DNA of 6,485 bases from contig JACFNM010000237.1 of assembly GCA_019454915.1 (NCBI GenBank), positions 1-6,485 on the forward strand. The letters are read 5' to 3'. Below, piece after piece: positions 1-6,414 of this stretch (position 1 is the first letter of the stretch; the number at the start of each line of letters is the position of its first letter). Made by a program: the position numbers and the translations under genes. The notes beneath the pieces are model-generated. The model worked only from the letters and a program-made list of their open reading frames with translations. It had not been told where the DNA came from and made no database searches. The stretch is from Chitinophagaceae bacterium. GTDB lineage: Bacteria > Bacteroidota > Bacteroidia > Chitinophagales > Chitinophagaceae.

Positions 1-799
1 AGCGAAAAAGGAACAAACAGCCGCATCCTCGTTGTACCAGACTTTCACACAAAAAAATCAGGCTCACTTTATTGAAAGCAAGAGCGACCTGAAACATTGG
101 AAAGACTTTTTTCCCGCACGCGAAAAAGATTGTTCTCCGGCTGACGATATTAATACCGATAAGTTAGAATATGAACAATCGCCTTCTTCCTTTGCTACGG
201 CTTCTCCCTCCGGGCAGGCTTTAAAAATATTAGAAGATGCGGACCTATACCAAATCCATTTCACGTATTTGGTGGCGCCAACTAATCAGGGCTTCCTGTT
301 GATTCACCAGCAGGCGGCTCACGAGCGAATCCTCTATGAACGCTATGTCCATGTTGCAAAAGAAAAGCCCATCGCCACCCAGCGCAGTTTGTTTCCTTTA
401 ACCGTCCCGCTGTCCACCGCTGATGCTATTCTGCTGCTTGATCTCTTACCCGATTTAAAATTATTGGGTTATGAAATTGAGTCCTCTGGTAAAGATAGTT
501 TTGTCATCCAGGGTACGCCGGCTGATGTGGAACAGGGAAATGAGCAACGCGCCATTGAACAGATGCTTGAACAATACAAGCACTTCAGCAGCGAAGTCCG
601 GTTTTCAAAGCGGGAAAAGCTAATTCGCAGCATGGCCTGGCAACATTCCATTAAACCCGGAAAAGGATTGTCGCAGAAAGAGATGAAGTTGTTAGCCGAA
701 CAGTTGTTTGCCTGCAGTCAGCCCAATATAACGCCTTCGGGAAATCCCACCTACATTGCATTTAAGCGGGATTACTTAGAGAGGATGTTCGGGAAATGA
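1..799 (+). CDS. mutL: DNA mismatch repair protein MutL, C-terminal part (5' end outside window)
   Basis: The reading frame is open from the window edge (first full codon at base 2) to TGA at 797-799, giving about 265 residues. A TTG at 32 is not a believable start, because the frame continues upstream and the N-terminal GHKL ATPase half is missing. MutL dimers link MutS mismatch recognition to strand incision. Visible here are a low-complexity linker (about the first 65 residues) and then the C-terminal dimerisation domain. It contains the motif HQQAAHERILYE (bases 305-340), the beta-clamp-binding motif QRSLFP (380-397), and a closing segment CSQPNITPSGNP (713-748). In endonuclease-type MutL (known from Bacillus) these places read DQHAxxExxxxE and CPHGRP. 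Here the Asp and His of the first motif are His and Gln, the ACK-type motif reads MAWQHSIK, and the CPHGRP His is absent. Family assignment is firm; whether the protein still nicks DNA is uncertain. Confidence 0.93.
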   Translation, partial: AKKEQTAASSLYQTFTQKNQAHFIESKSDLKHWKDFFPAREKDCSPADDINTDKLEYEQSPSSFATASPSGQALKILEDADLYQIHFTYLVAPTNQGFLLIHQQAAHERILYERYVHVAKEKPIATQRSLFPLTVPLSTADAILLLDLLPDLKLLGYEIESSGKDSFVIQGTPADVEQGNEQRAIEQMLEQYKHFSSEVRFSKREKLIRSMAWQHSIKPGKGLSQKEMKLLAEQLFACSQPNITPSGNPTYIAFKRDYLERMFGK

Positions 800-932
800 A
801 TGTAAAAAGGTCTGCAAATAGTTTTTGCAAAATAGCCGTCGCCCCTTTCTAACTATAAATTGCTTTCCTATTTCTGCCTGCCGGTCGCGGTTGTTGCCTG
901 ACACCTAAACAATCAGTACAGGAATTGTTATA

Positions 933-2324
933 TCAATTTTTCTTTCGCCTGTTGAACCATCCGTACAACGGTACACCTAATAAAATCAATGCCAGCCCTA
1001 TACCGGCTTCTCTTGGCCGCTGGATGAGGGTATTGACTACCAGAATGACACAAAACAAAATGAACAGTGCCGGCACCACGGGATAGCCCCACACTTTATA
1101 CGGCCGGGAGGCATCGGGCATTTTTTTTCTCAAAATAAATACGCCGAGTGTGGTAGCCCCATAATAAATGAAAGCAGCAAAAATCAGCATATCCGTCAAT
1201 TGATCAAAAGTGCCGGACAATACGAGCAAGCCCGCCCAGATACATTGGAACCACAAAGAATTACCCGGCACTTTCGCCTTGTTCAAATTACCGATCCAGC
1301 GGAAAAACAATTTTTCATTCGACATAGCATAATAGGTACGTGCATTGCTCAGGATCGTTGCATGCGTACAACCCAGCGTGGTCAATAATATGAGAATCGA
1401 AATAAGAAATACTCCGGTGCTTCCCGAAAATACCCGCATCACTTCTATCGCTGCAATTTGATTGGTATTACTGTTCACTATCTCCATATCCTGTATGGGC
1501 ATAACAGCTAAATAGGTCATGTTTACGATAAAGTATAAAGAGATAACCAATAACAAACCGATGGTGATACTCAAAGGAACATTCCGGTTTGGGTTTTTGA
1601 TTTCACCCCCGATAAATCCCACCGAATTCCAGCCCTCATAGGCCCAGAATGCGGCCAACATGGCAGTAAATACCGCGCTCACAGTTACCGGTTTAGCCGG
1701 CGGCGTCTCAAGGCTAAATGCGGAAGACAACTGAGCCTCGGGACTCGACGATCCAAAACCAACTATCAGCAAAATACCGGCAACTACCAAAATCATAAGC
1801 ACCGTACTCAGACCTGCCCCGGTTTTTAATCCCGTAGTATTGACCCAGGTAAGTAATGCAATCAGCAATATCGCCACCAGTTTGACCTCAAATCCCTCGA
1901 AGGGATAAAAAATTCCGCCGATATGCCAATCCGACCAGGAGGATAATATAGGCGGCAACTGCACCATACTTTGAAAAGACTGCGCGAAAACATAAGCGAT
2001 GCTCGCGATGGCTGCTGTTTTAATAGCCGCGAAATTGGACCATCCGTATAAAAAAGAAAAGAAGCGTCCGTATATTTTTTTATAGTAAGTATATTCCCCA
2101 CCTGTATCGGCAAGCATACTGGCAATCTCCGCATTGCAGAGCGCTCCCATCAGCGTAATGAGTCCTCCCAGTAGCCAGCAAATCAATACCCACCCCGACG
2201 AATGAAGCTCTCCCACCATCGGTGCGACTTTTTTATATACGCCCGATCCAATGATATTACTCATCACTACAATAATGGCTACCCGCAATCCGAGACTGCG
2301 ATTCAGTTGGGAAGATACAGTCAT
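933..2324 (-). CDS. APC-family amino acid permease, LAT/SteT-like
   Basis: A 463-residue, strongly hydrophobic protein with about 12 predicted membrane segments (first two near residues 14-36 and 44-66, last near 438-455). It has the APC hallmarks. The unwound TM1 motif I-G-S-G-V is at residues 25-29 and forms the substrate-binding loop in the family. GGEYTYYKKIYG follows TM2 (75-86). TM6 and the next loop read FWAYEGWN (226-233) and then EIKNPNRNVP (241-250), which resembles the L-type (SLC7/SteT) branch. It probably moves a neutral amino acid across the inner membrane, by exchange or with protons; the substrate cannot be read from sequence. The ATG at 2324 lets TM1 follow a short cytosolic N-terminus and has no Shine-Dalgarno before it, as is usual in Bacteroidota. 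It converges with mutL across a 133-bp gap and lies 124 bp downstream of queD. Nothing looks truncated. Confidence 0.92.
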   Translation of the reverse strand: MTVSSQLNRSLGLRVAIIVVMSNIIGSGVYKKVAPMVGELHSSGWVLICWLLGGLITLMGALCNAEIASMLADTGGEYTYYKKIYGRFFSFLYGWSNFAAIKTAAIASIAYVFAQSFQSMVQLPPILSSWSDWHIGGIFYPFEGFEVKLVAILLIALLTWVNTTGLKTGAGLSTVLMILVVAGILLIVGFGSSSPEAQLSSAFSLETPPAKPVTVSAVFTAMLAAFWAYEGWNSVGFIGGEIKNPNRNVPLSITIGLLLVISLYFIVNMTYLAVMPIQDMEIVNSNTNQIAAIEVMRVFSGSTGVFLISILILLTTLGCTHATILSNARTYYAMSNEKLFFRWIGNLNKAKVPGNSLWFQCIWAGLLVLSGTFDQLTDMLIFAAFIYYGATTLGVFILRKKMPDASRPYKVWGYPVVPALFILFCVILVVNTLIQRPREAGIGLALILLGVPLYGWFNRRKKN

Positions 2325-2358
2325 GTGTCAGTTTTGTAACAATTAAGGAAGTAAAATA

Positions 2359-2385
2359 CAAATAAACGTGGAAAAGTGGAGACAA
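2359..2385 (-). promoter_or_regulatory. Possible Bacteroidota-type promoter for the permease gene
   Basis: On the - strand, TTTATTTG (2359-2366) matches the Bacteroidota -7 consensus TAnnTTTG with one mismatch. A TTG (2383-2385) lies 16 bases upstream as a possible -33 element. The box sits 34 bases before the ATG. The match is imperfect and the spacing is at the short end, so this is tentative. Confidence 0.25.
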
Positions 2386-2448
2386 TTTATAGAAGTGAAA
2401 AAGACCCCAACAGAAAGCCGGATCCAGTCGTCCGCCCGCTGCGCTCCC

Positions 2449-2805
2449 TTATTTACCATCGTAAATGACGCCACTGGTAGGCGTTTCCTGAAGTTCTACC
2501 CGAGCCAGCGCATGAAGGCGGGGCTTAAGCTGATTCCATATCCACACCGCCAGCAACTCACAGGTGGGATTCTCCAGCCCTTTAATGTCGTTGAGATATT
2601 TATGATCTAACCGATCCAGCAAAGGCTTTACGTTTCGCTTTATCTCGCCAAAATCAATCACCCAGCCTAATTCACCGTCCGGCACTCCTTCCAAAACCAC
2701 CCGGAGACGATAGGTATGCCCATGCAGATTTGCGCATTTATGATTCGTAGGCACATTGGGGAGTAAGTGAGCGGCATCAAAAGTAAAATCCTTAAAAATG
2801 AACAT
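2449..2805 (-). CDS. queD: 6-carboxy-5,6,7,8-tetrahydropterin synthase (QueD)
   Basis: A 118-residue protein of the 6-pyruvoyl-tetrahydropterin synthase (T-fold) family, full length for QueD. QueD converts 7,8-dihydroneopterin triphosphate to 6-carboxytetrahydropterin, the second step from GTP to the queuosine base of tRNA. The zinc ligands are visible as His13 (FDAAH) and His28/His30 (LHGH). Cys24 falls in CxxxHGH, the spacing typical of QueD, and is the expected catalytic cysteine. Asp67-His68 (LDHKYLND) is the other part of the catalytic relay. LENPT (77-81) and Glu107 (LQETPTSG) form the pterin-binding end. VIDFGEIK (49-56) is also family-typical. The cysteine position argues against a true eukaryote-like PTPS or PTPS-III. 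No other queuosine gene (queC, queE, queF) is in view. A promoter-like element lies upstream at 2863-2896. The ATG at 2805 gives the normal N-terminus. Confidence 0.93.
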   Translation of the reverse strand: MFIFKDFTFDAAHLLPNVPTNHKCANLHGHTYRLRVVLEGVPDGELGWVIDFGEIKRNVKPLLDRLDHKYLNDIKGLENPTCELLAVWIWNQLKPRLHALARVELQETPTSGVIYDGK

Positions 2806-2862
2806 GGGCGAACAGATACGTTGTTATCGGAGTCAGGGGATCAATTTCCCTTTATTAGCCTG

Positions 2863-2896
2863 CAAAGATATAACTCTCACAAATTCATCTCACCAA
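2863..2896 (-). promoter_or_regulatory. Bacteroidota-type promoter for queD
   Basis: Reading the - strand, TATCTTTG (2863-2870) is a perfect match to the -7 consensus TAnnTTTG and is followed by C, as is common in this phylum. A TTG at 2894-2896 lies 23 bases upstream as a possible -33 element, at the long end of usual spacing. Transcription would start near 2855, leaving a 5' UTR of about 50 bases before the queD ATG. Confidence 0.5.
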
Positions 2897-2946
2897 CACC
2901 CGAAAATTACGAAAACACACTTATCAAAGCATTTAATCTTTCACGG

Positions 2947-2979
2947 CTGCTATCATCCTTCATGAAACCAATAGATTTG
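2947..2979 (+). promoter_or_regulatory. Bacteroidota-type promoter for the DGC-domain gene
   Basis: TAGATTTG (2972-2979) matches the -7 consensus TAnnTTTG exactly and ends 28 bases before the ATG at 3008. The -33 element is weak: only CTG at 2947-2949, 22 bases upstream, instead of TTG. It points away from the queD promoter, so the two share a divergent control region. Confidence 0.4.
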
Positions 2980-3007
2980 TTTGCAAAAAAAATACGGAAT
3001 AATAGCA

Positions 3008-3397
3008 ATGAATAATACATACAAACCTCTGATCTACTCCTGCTCCGGATGTTCAAGTGCAGCACAAATGGCCAATTATATCGCCGTACGCGCCGACCGC
3101 GCCGGAGATGCTGAAATGTCCTGCATCGTTGGAGTAGGCGGCAATGTAAAAAAACTGGTCAGAACAGCCTTGTCCAAAAGGAAAATCATTGTGCTGGATG
3201 GCTGCCCCTTAGCATGCGCAAAGGCTTGCCTCTCTAATCATCATATAGAACCCGATATTCACATAGAACTTTCCAAATTAGGTGTCAAAAAGATTCAGCA
3301 CGCCGATTTTGATCCTGAACAGGCACAGAAAATATTAGGCTACGTTCGGGAAGAGATATCTGCGATAAGCTCTTCAGACCAAATACCTGTCTCTTAG
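3008..3397 (+). CDS. DGC-domain (putative zinc-binding) protein
   Basis: A soluble protein of 129 residues that matches the DGC-domain family (Pfam 'DGC', putative zinc binding). The signature is DGCPLACAKACL at residues 64-75, with an N-terminal CxxC (YSCSGC, Cys12 and Cys15), a middle Cys39 in MSCIVGVGG, and Cys66/Cys70/Cys74 in the C-x3-C-x3-C run. Six conserved-looking cysteines suggest a metal or metal-cluster site, or redox chemistry; the family has no established function that I can name. I chose ATG 3008 because the frame's earlier TTG at 2981 would add nine unlikely residues and lies only two bases after the -7 box. There is no signal peptide or membrane segment. The gene is divergent from queD, and its last 24 bases overlap the 3' end of the convergent DinB-family gene. 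The two opposite-strand neighbours give no clear functional hint. Confidence 0.85.
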   Translation: MNNTYKPLIYSCSGCSSAAQMANYIAVRADRAGDAEMSCIVGVGGNVKKLVRTALSKRKIIVLDGCPLACAKACLSNHHIEPDIHIELSKLGVKKIQHADFDPEQAQKILGYVREEISAISSSDQIPVS

Positions 3398-3883
3398 TAT
3401 ATGCTGATGATGCTGCCAGTGACCGGCTAAAATATAACCCATGGCCAGTACGGTGACGGGCTTTCCGCTGGCAAGTCCTCTTGCCTGCAACCTGTCGTCG
3501 GTAAAATATTTAAACAGCAATATGGATGATCTTCTTTGTACCAGCAACTCCTCAGACAGATCCCTCAGAGAACGGTGTTGCACAGAAGCATTACTTGCAT
3601 ACAGTTTATCATCAAAGGACGGAAGCGATTGCTGCTCTCCGCGTGCGATACACATAGCGCGATAAGCAAACACTCTTTCCGAGTCAATACCATGCTGCAA
3701 CACTTCTTTCACCGTCCATTTCCCTTCGGCATAAGCGAAATCACTTTTATGTTCAGGAATCGCCTGCAGAAATTTCTCTAAGTCAGGAAGACTGTCCGCT
3801 AATACCTGCCGGATATCATCACTCTTTATTAAGGATACATAATCTTCAAAGTGGGAATCATAATCAGAAACGAGTGGCCGCAT
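3374..3883 (-). CDS. DinB/YfiT-family putative metal-dependent protein
   Basis: A 169-residue protein of the DinB_2 superfamily (four-helix bundle, often annotated as YfiT-like putative metal-dependent hydrolase). The metal-binding histidine triad is visible: His64 in KWTVKEVLQHGIDSERVF, and His155 plus His159 in AGHWQHHQH near the C-terminus. The spacing and the surrounding 'W-t-x-x-E-v-l-x-H' and 'H-W-x-H-H' patterns are typical. Family members are tied to thiol-dependent transfer reactions or stress responses, but most, including this one, have no proven substrate. The protein is cytosolic, and its length is usual. ATG 3883 begins 35 bases after a good promoter-like -7 box. The stop (3374-3376) lies inside the 3' end of the convergent DGC gene. 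It is downstream of, and co-directional with, the DUF5009-type gene, but its own promoter suggests separate transcription. Confidence 0.85.
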   Translation of the reverse strand: MRPLVSDYDSHFEDYVSLIKSDDIRQVLADSLPDLEKFLQAIPEHKSDFAYAEGKWTVKEVLQHGIDSERVFAYRAMCIARGEQQSLPSFDDKLYASNASVQHRSLRDLSEELLVQRRSSILLFKYFTDDRLQARGLASGKPVTVLAMGYILAGHWQHHQHILRDRYLV

Positions 3884-3918
3884 AATCTAAGTTTTTGAAT
3901 GATAACAAATAGATCCAT

Positions 3919-3949
3919 CAAAGGTAAAGCCATTTACACGCCGGAACAA
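3919..3949 (-). promoter_or_regulatory. Bacteroidota-type promoter for the DinB-family gene
   Basis: On the - strand, TACCTTTG (3919-3926) is an exact TAnnTTTG -7 box. A TTG (3947-3949) lies exactly 20 bases upstream as the -33 element, which is ideal spacing for this phylum. It sits in the gap between the upstream membrane-protein gene (stop at 3961) and the ATG at 3883, giving a 5' UTR of about 28 bases. Confidence 0.5.
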
Positions 3950-3960
3950 TATGGATTACC

Positions 3961-5061
3961 CTACACGCGGATAAATATCTTTTTTCGATACAAGAAGTAT
4001 AACAATAACCAAACCAGGATAAGCGATCCCAATGCATTAAGCGCCGGCTGATATTTTTCTGCTACGTGCATATACCATCCGCCAAACAACAATCTTGAAC
4101 TATAATCGAAGTCAATAAAACGCATCCCCAAATAAATCACCAGCGAATTCATCCCGATTACTTTAAAGAAGAAGGCCCATTTGCGATAGCCCAGGATATC
4201 AATTGTCCAGTAAAAGAGAGCGAGAAAAAGAAAAGCCATACCGCCGGTCAGCAAAATGAATGAGCTCGTCCACAGATGCTTATTGATCGGGAAAAAAGTA
4301 CTCCAAAGCAAACCAAGGCTCAGACATGTTAATCCGCTTATCACGAGATACAGGAGTTTTTTGTATTCCGTAATTTCTTTCCTCAGCACGTCTCCGCCAA
4401 ACGCTCCTAACACGGTAAGACAGAGCGCCGGGAGTTGGGTGAGCAATGCATTTTCGTCATAAGTTTTTTGCAACAGGCGGCCGGGCATAAAAGTGCGGTC
4501 AAACCATCCCACCAGGTTTCCTTCAAAGGATAAGTCTCCTGCTCCATATCCCGGAACCGGTATCAAAAATAAAGCTGCACAATAGGCAATCAAAATACCC
4601 GCTACCCAATAGAATCTTTGCCTGGAATTAAAATTCAGGTACAGGAATGTGGTAATCAGCGTTGCAAAGCCGATTCGTCCCAGTACTGTTCCAAACCTGA
4701 TTTGCCCGGGATCAAAAACGTTCAGCGGAATATTTTTATCCAGTACGCCCAGTATAAAGAGTATGATAAACCGGCGAAAGGCCTTCTTATACAAATCCGC
4801 TTTACTCATTCCTCTTTTCAGCCCCGACTGAATAGAATAGGAAAGCGCTATACCCGCAGTAAATAAAAAAAGAGGGAATATAAAATCATAAAAAGTAAAA
4901 CCGTTCCACTTAGGATGAGTGAGCTGTCTGCCTATTTCGTCCACCCAGGCTAACCCGGTGGTACCTCTTAGTCTTTCCAGGGCAACACCACCGCCCGAAA
5001 TCAATAGCATATCAAAACCCCTGAGGGCGTCTACCGACAGCAATCGCTTTTTATTCTCCAT
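3961..5061 (-). CDS. DUF5009 / HGSNAT-like membrane acyltransferase
   Basis: A 366-residue polytopic membrane protein with roughly ten hydrophobic segments (clear ones near 58-76, 92-108, 125-143, 150-170, 206-225, 235-258, 266-288, 297-315 and 340-360). The N-terminus carries LSVDALRGFDML (8-19), followed by HPKWNGFTFYDFIFPLFLF (49-67). These match the heparan-alpha-glucosaminide N-acetyltransferase superfamily and its Bacteroidota branch, DUF5009. In human HGSNAT the histidine in the same context (H-x-x-W-N-G) is the catalytic residue that carries acetyl across the membrane; His49 is its counterpart here. By inference the protein moves acetyl groups from cytosolic acetyl-CoA to a sugar amine on the periplasmic side, but the substrate is unknown and no glycan genes adjoin it. 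It lies 72 bp after metZ with a terminator-like hairpin between, so it may be transcribed on its own; I see no convincing promoter. ATG 5061 gives the usual short basic N-terminus. Confidence 0.85.
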   Translation of the reverse strand: MENKKRLLSVDALRGFDMLLISGGGVALERLRGTTGLAWVDEIGRQLTHPKWNGFTFYDFIFPLFLFTAGIALSYSIQSGLKRGMSKADLYKKAFRRFIILFILGVLDKNIPLNVFDPGQIRFGTVLGRIGFATLITTFLYLNFNSRQRFYWVAGILIAYCAALFLIPVPGYGAGDLSFEGNLVGWFDRTFMPGRLLQKTYDENALLTQLPALCLTVLGAFGGDVLRKEITEYKKLLYLVISGLTCLSLGLLWSTFFPINKHLWTSSFILLTGGMAFLFLALFYWTIDILGYRKWAFFFKVIGMNSLVIYLGMRFIDFDYSSRLLFGGWYMHVAEKYQPALNALGSLILVWLLLYFLYRKKIFIRV

Positions 5062-5097
5062 GCAAACCGTATAATCGTGTATTCAGTGTATGAAGTT

Positions 5098-5121
5098 AAA
5101 AAAATGTAGCGGAACCGTTAC
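5098..5121 (-). terminator. Probable Rho-independent terminator after metZ
   Basis: On the - strand, GTAACGGTTCCGCTAC (5121 to 5106) folds into a short hairpin (GTA/TAC and CG(G)/(C)CG pairs around one A-C mismatch). It is followed one base later by seven T residues (5104 to 5098). It begins 12 bases past the metZ stop codon, which is where a terminator is expected. The short stem and the mismatch make it weak. Confidence 0.4.
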
Positions 5122-5133
5122 AAAATATAACAA

Positions 5134-6303
5134 CTAACTCTTTGCAAGCGCCTGCATGATATCGCCTATAATATCATCCTTATGTTCCAATCCCACGCTG
5201 ATACGAATAAGACCGGGCGTAATCCCAACCGACAGTTGTTCTTCCGAACTCAGCTTGGAATGGGTGGTGGAAGCGGGATGCGAGGCAATACTCCGGGTGT
5301 CACCGAGGTTGGAAGTGAGGGATAACATATTCAGTGCATTCATAAATTTCTTTCCCCCTTCTACGCCTCCCTTCAGGTCAAAAGTCACCAATCCTCCTCC
5401 GCGGGCCATTTGCTTTTTGGCAATTTCATACATGGGATGGGAAGGATGAAAAGGATATTTAATCCAGTTTATTTTCGGATGGTTTTCAAGTGCCTGTACC
5501 AATGCTTCGGCATTATCACAATGTCGCTGAATACGCACATCTAAAGTCTCGAGGCTTTTACTCAGCAGCCAGGCATGAAACGGGGATATAGCGGGACCTG
5601 TATTCCTGCAAAACAAATATAATTCGTCAATGAGATTTTTCTCTCCAACTACTACTCCGCCCAACACCCGGCCCTGACCATCCAGCCATTTGGTGGCAGA
5701 ATGTAAAACCAAGTTTGCTCCATATTGCGCGGGCTTCTGAAGTATGGGAGTGGCAAAACAATTATCCACCAGCAGGATGATACCGTGCTTCTTAGCCAGA
5801 TTCCCTAACCATTCCATGTCCACAATATCCAACCCGGGGTTGGTGGGTGTCTCCACATAAATCAGTTTGGTATTCGGTTTGATCAATGCCTCCCAGGTTT
5901 CCGGCTTGTCTATTTCTGCATAGCTGTAATCAATATTCCAGCGGGGAAGATACTTCGTGACAATGGTATGGGTGGAACCGAAAATAGATTTACAGCTCAA
6001 CAGATGATCCCCGCTCTTTAAAAACGTCATAAAGCAACCGAAGATGGCGCTCATGCCGGATGAAGTTGCGAATCCGGCTTCCATGCCTTCCAGCACACAC
6101 ATCTTATCAATAAATTCCTGAACCGAGGGATTGCTGTACCGGCTGTAAATGTTATCATTGTTTTCCCCTGCAAAAGCAGCGCGCATTTCCTCGGCATCTT
6201 CAAAACAAAAACTGGAGGTTAAGAAAAGAGGCGTGCTATGCTCCATTTCACGGGTCCGGGCTGTTTGAATACGTACAGCCCGCGTAATCGGATGTTGATC
6301 CAT
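5134..6303 (-). CDS. metZ: Cys/Met-metabolism PLP enzyme, O-succinylhomoserine sulfhydrylase type
   Basis: A 389-residue fold-type I PLP enzyme of the Cys/Met metabolism family, full length. PLP-binding residues are visible: Tyr53 and Arg55 in YSRYSNPS (phosphate contact from the neighbouring subunit), Ser82-Gly83-Met84, Asp180 in VDNCFATP (pyridine nitrogen), and Lys205 in HSATKWLDGQGR (Schiff base). ETPTNP (151-156) and Arg367 in PGLIRISVGLEH bind the substrate carboxylate. HSATKxxDGQGRxLGG and the GPAISPFHAW stretch favour MetZ, which makes homocysteine directly from O-succinylhomoserine (or O-acetylhomoserine) and sulfide. Cystathionine gamma-synthase or gamma-lyase is the alternative. 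The enzyme is cytosolic. ATG 6303 has an A-rich leader without Shine-Dalgarno. The leader holds an imperfect direct repeat but no SAM riboswitch that I can recognise. Acyl-donor preference cannot be decided by eye. Confidence 0.88.
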   Translation of the reverse strand: MDQHPITRAVRIQTARTREMEHSTPLFLTSSFCFEDAEEMRAAFAGENNDNIYSRYSNPSVQEFIDKMCVLEGMEAGFATSSGMSAIFGCFMTFLKSGDHLLSCKSIFGSTHTIVTKYLPRWNIDYSYAEIDKPETWEALIKPNTKLIYVETPTNPGLDIVDMEWLGNLAKKHGIILLVDNCFATPILQKPAQYGANLVLHSATKWLDGQGRVLGGVVVGEKNLIDELYLFCRNTGPAISPFHAWLLSKSLETLDVRIQRHCDNAEALVQALENHPKINWIKYPFHPSHPMYEIAKKQMARGGGLVTFDLKGGVEGGKKFMNALNMLSLTSNLGDTRSIASHPASTTHSKLSSEEQLSVGITPGLIRISVGLEHKDDIIGDIMQALAKS

Positions 6304-6331
6304 TTGTTCTGATTTTTAAATTAGGTAGCGT

Positions 6332-6359
6332 GAGACGCAACTAGAGAGGCGCAAGGTAG
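6332..6359. repeat. Imperfect direct repeat in the metZ leader
   Basis: Two adjacent copies, GAGACGCAACTAG (6332-6344) and GAGGCGCAAGGTAG (6346-6359), differ by one substitution, one further mismatch and one inserted base. They lie 29-56 bases before the metZ ATG, where promoter or operator sequences would sit. The repeat is seen directly; any role as a regulator site is a guess. Confidence 0.45.
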
Positions 6360-6370
6360 TTCAAAATCAT

Positions 6371-6390
6371 AAAAAATGGTAAGCGTACCA
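6371..6390 (-). terminator. Probable Rho-independent terminator of the right-edge gene
   Basis: On the - strand, TGGTACGCTTACCA (6390 to 6377) is a perfect 5-bp stem with a four-base loop, followed directly by six T residues (6376 to 6371). It lies 24 bases past the TAG of the partial - strand frame at the window edge and upstream of metZ, so it would separate the two transcripts. The stem is short. Confidence 0.45.
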
Positions 6391-6414
6391 GGATTCAACT
6401 CATCCGGAGCAGGT

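Noticed and set aside
813..829. Hairpin TGCAAA-TAGTT-TTTGCA between mutL and the permease gene
   Set aside because: It is a 6-bp stem with only two G-C pairs. On the + strand no T-run follows; on the - strand a T5 run comes four bases later but the site is over 100 bases past the permease stop. Not strong enough to call a terminator.
923..941. AATTG/CAATT hairpin followed by a T-rich stretch (+ strand), possible mutL terminator
   Set aside because: The 5-bp stem has a single G-C pair, it overlaps the permease stop codon, and it lies about 125 bases after mutL. Likely chance in AT-rich DNA.
2368..2610. 80-codon + strand open frame spanning the queD 3' end
   Set aside because: It lies antisense to queD, matches no family I know, and the queD frame has clear catalytic motifs.
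2767..3015. 82-codon + strand open frame across the queD start and the divergent promoter region
   Set aside because: Composition is not protein-like, it overlaps the queD 5' end and the DGC start, and the promoter-like boxes explain the region better.
5062..5097. TACGGTTTG close to the DUF5009-gene ATG as a -7 box
   Set aside because: It has three rather than two bases between TA and TTTG and ends two bases before the ATG, which leaves no room for a leader. No -33 element is seen.
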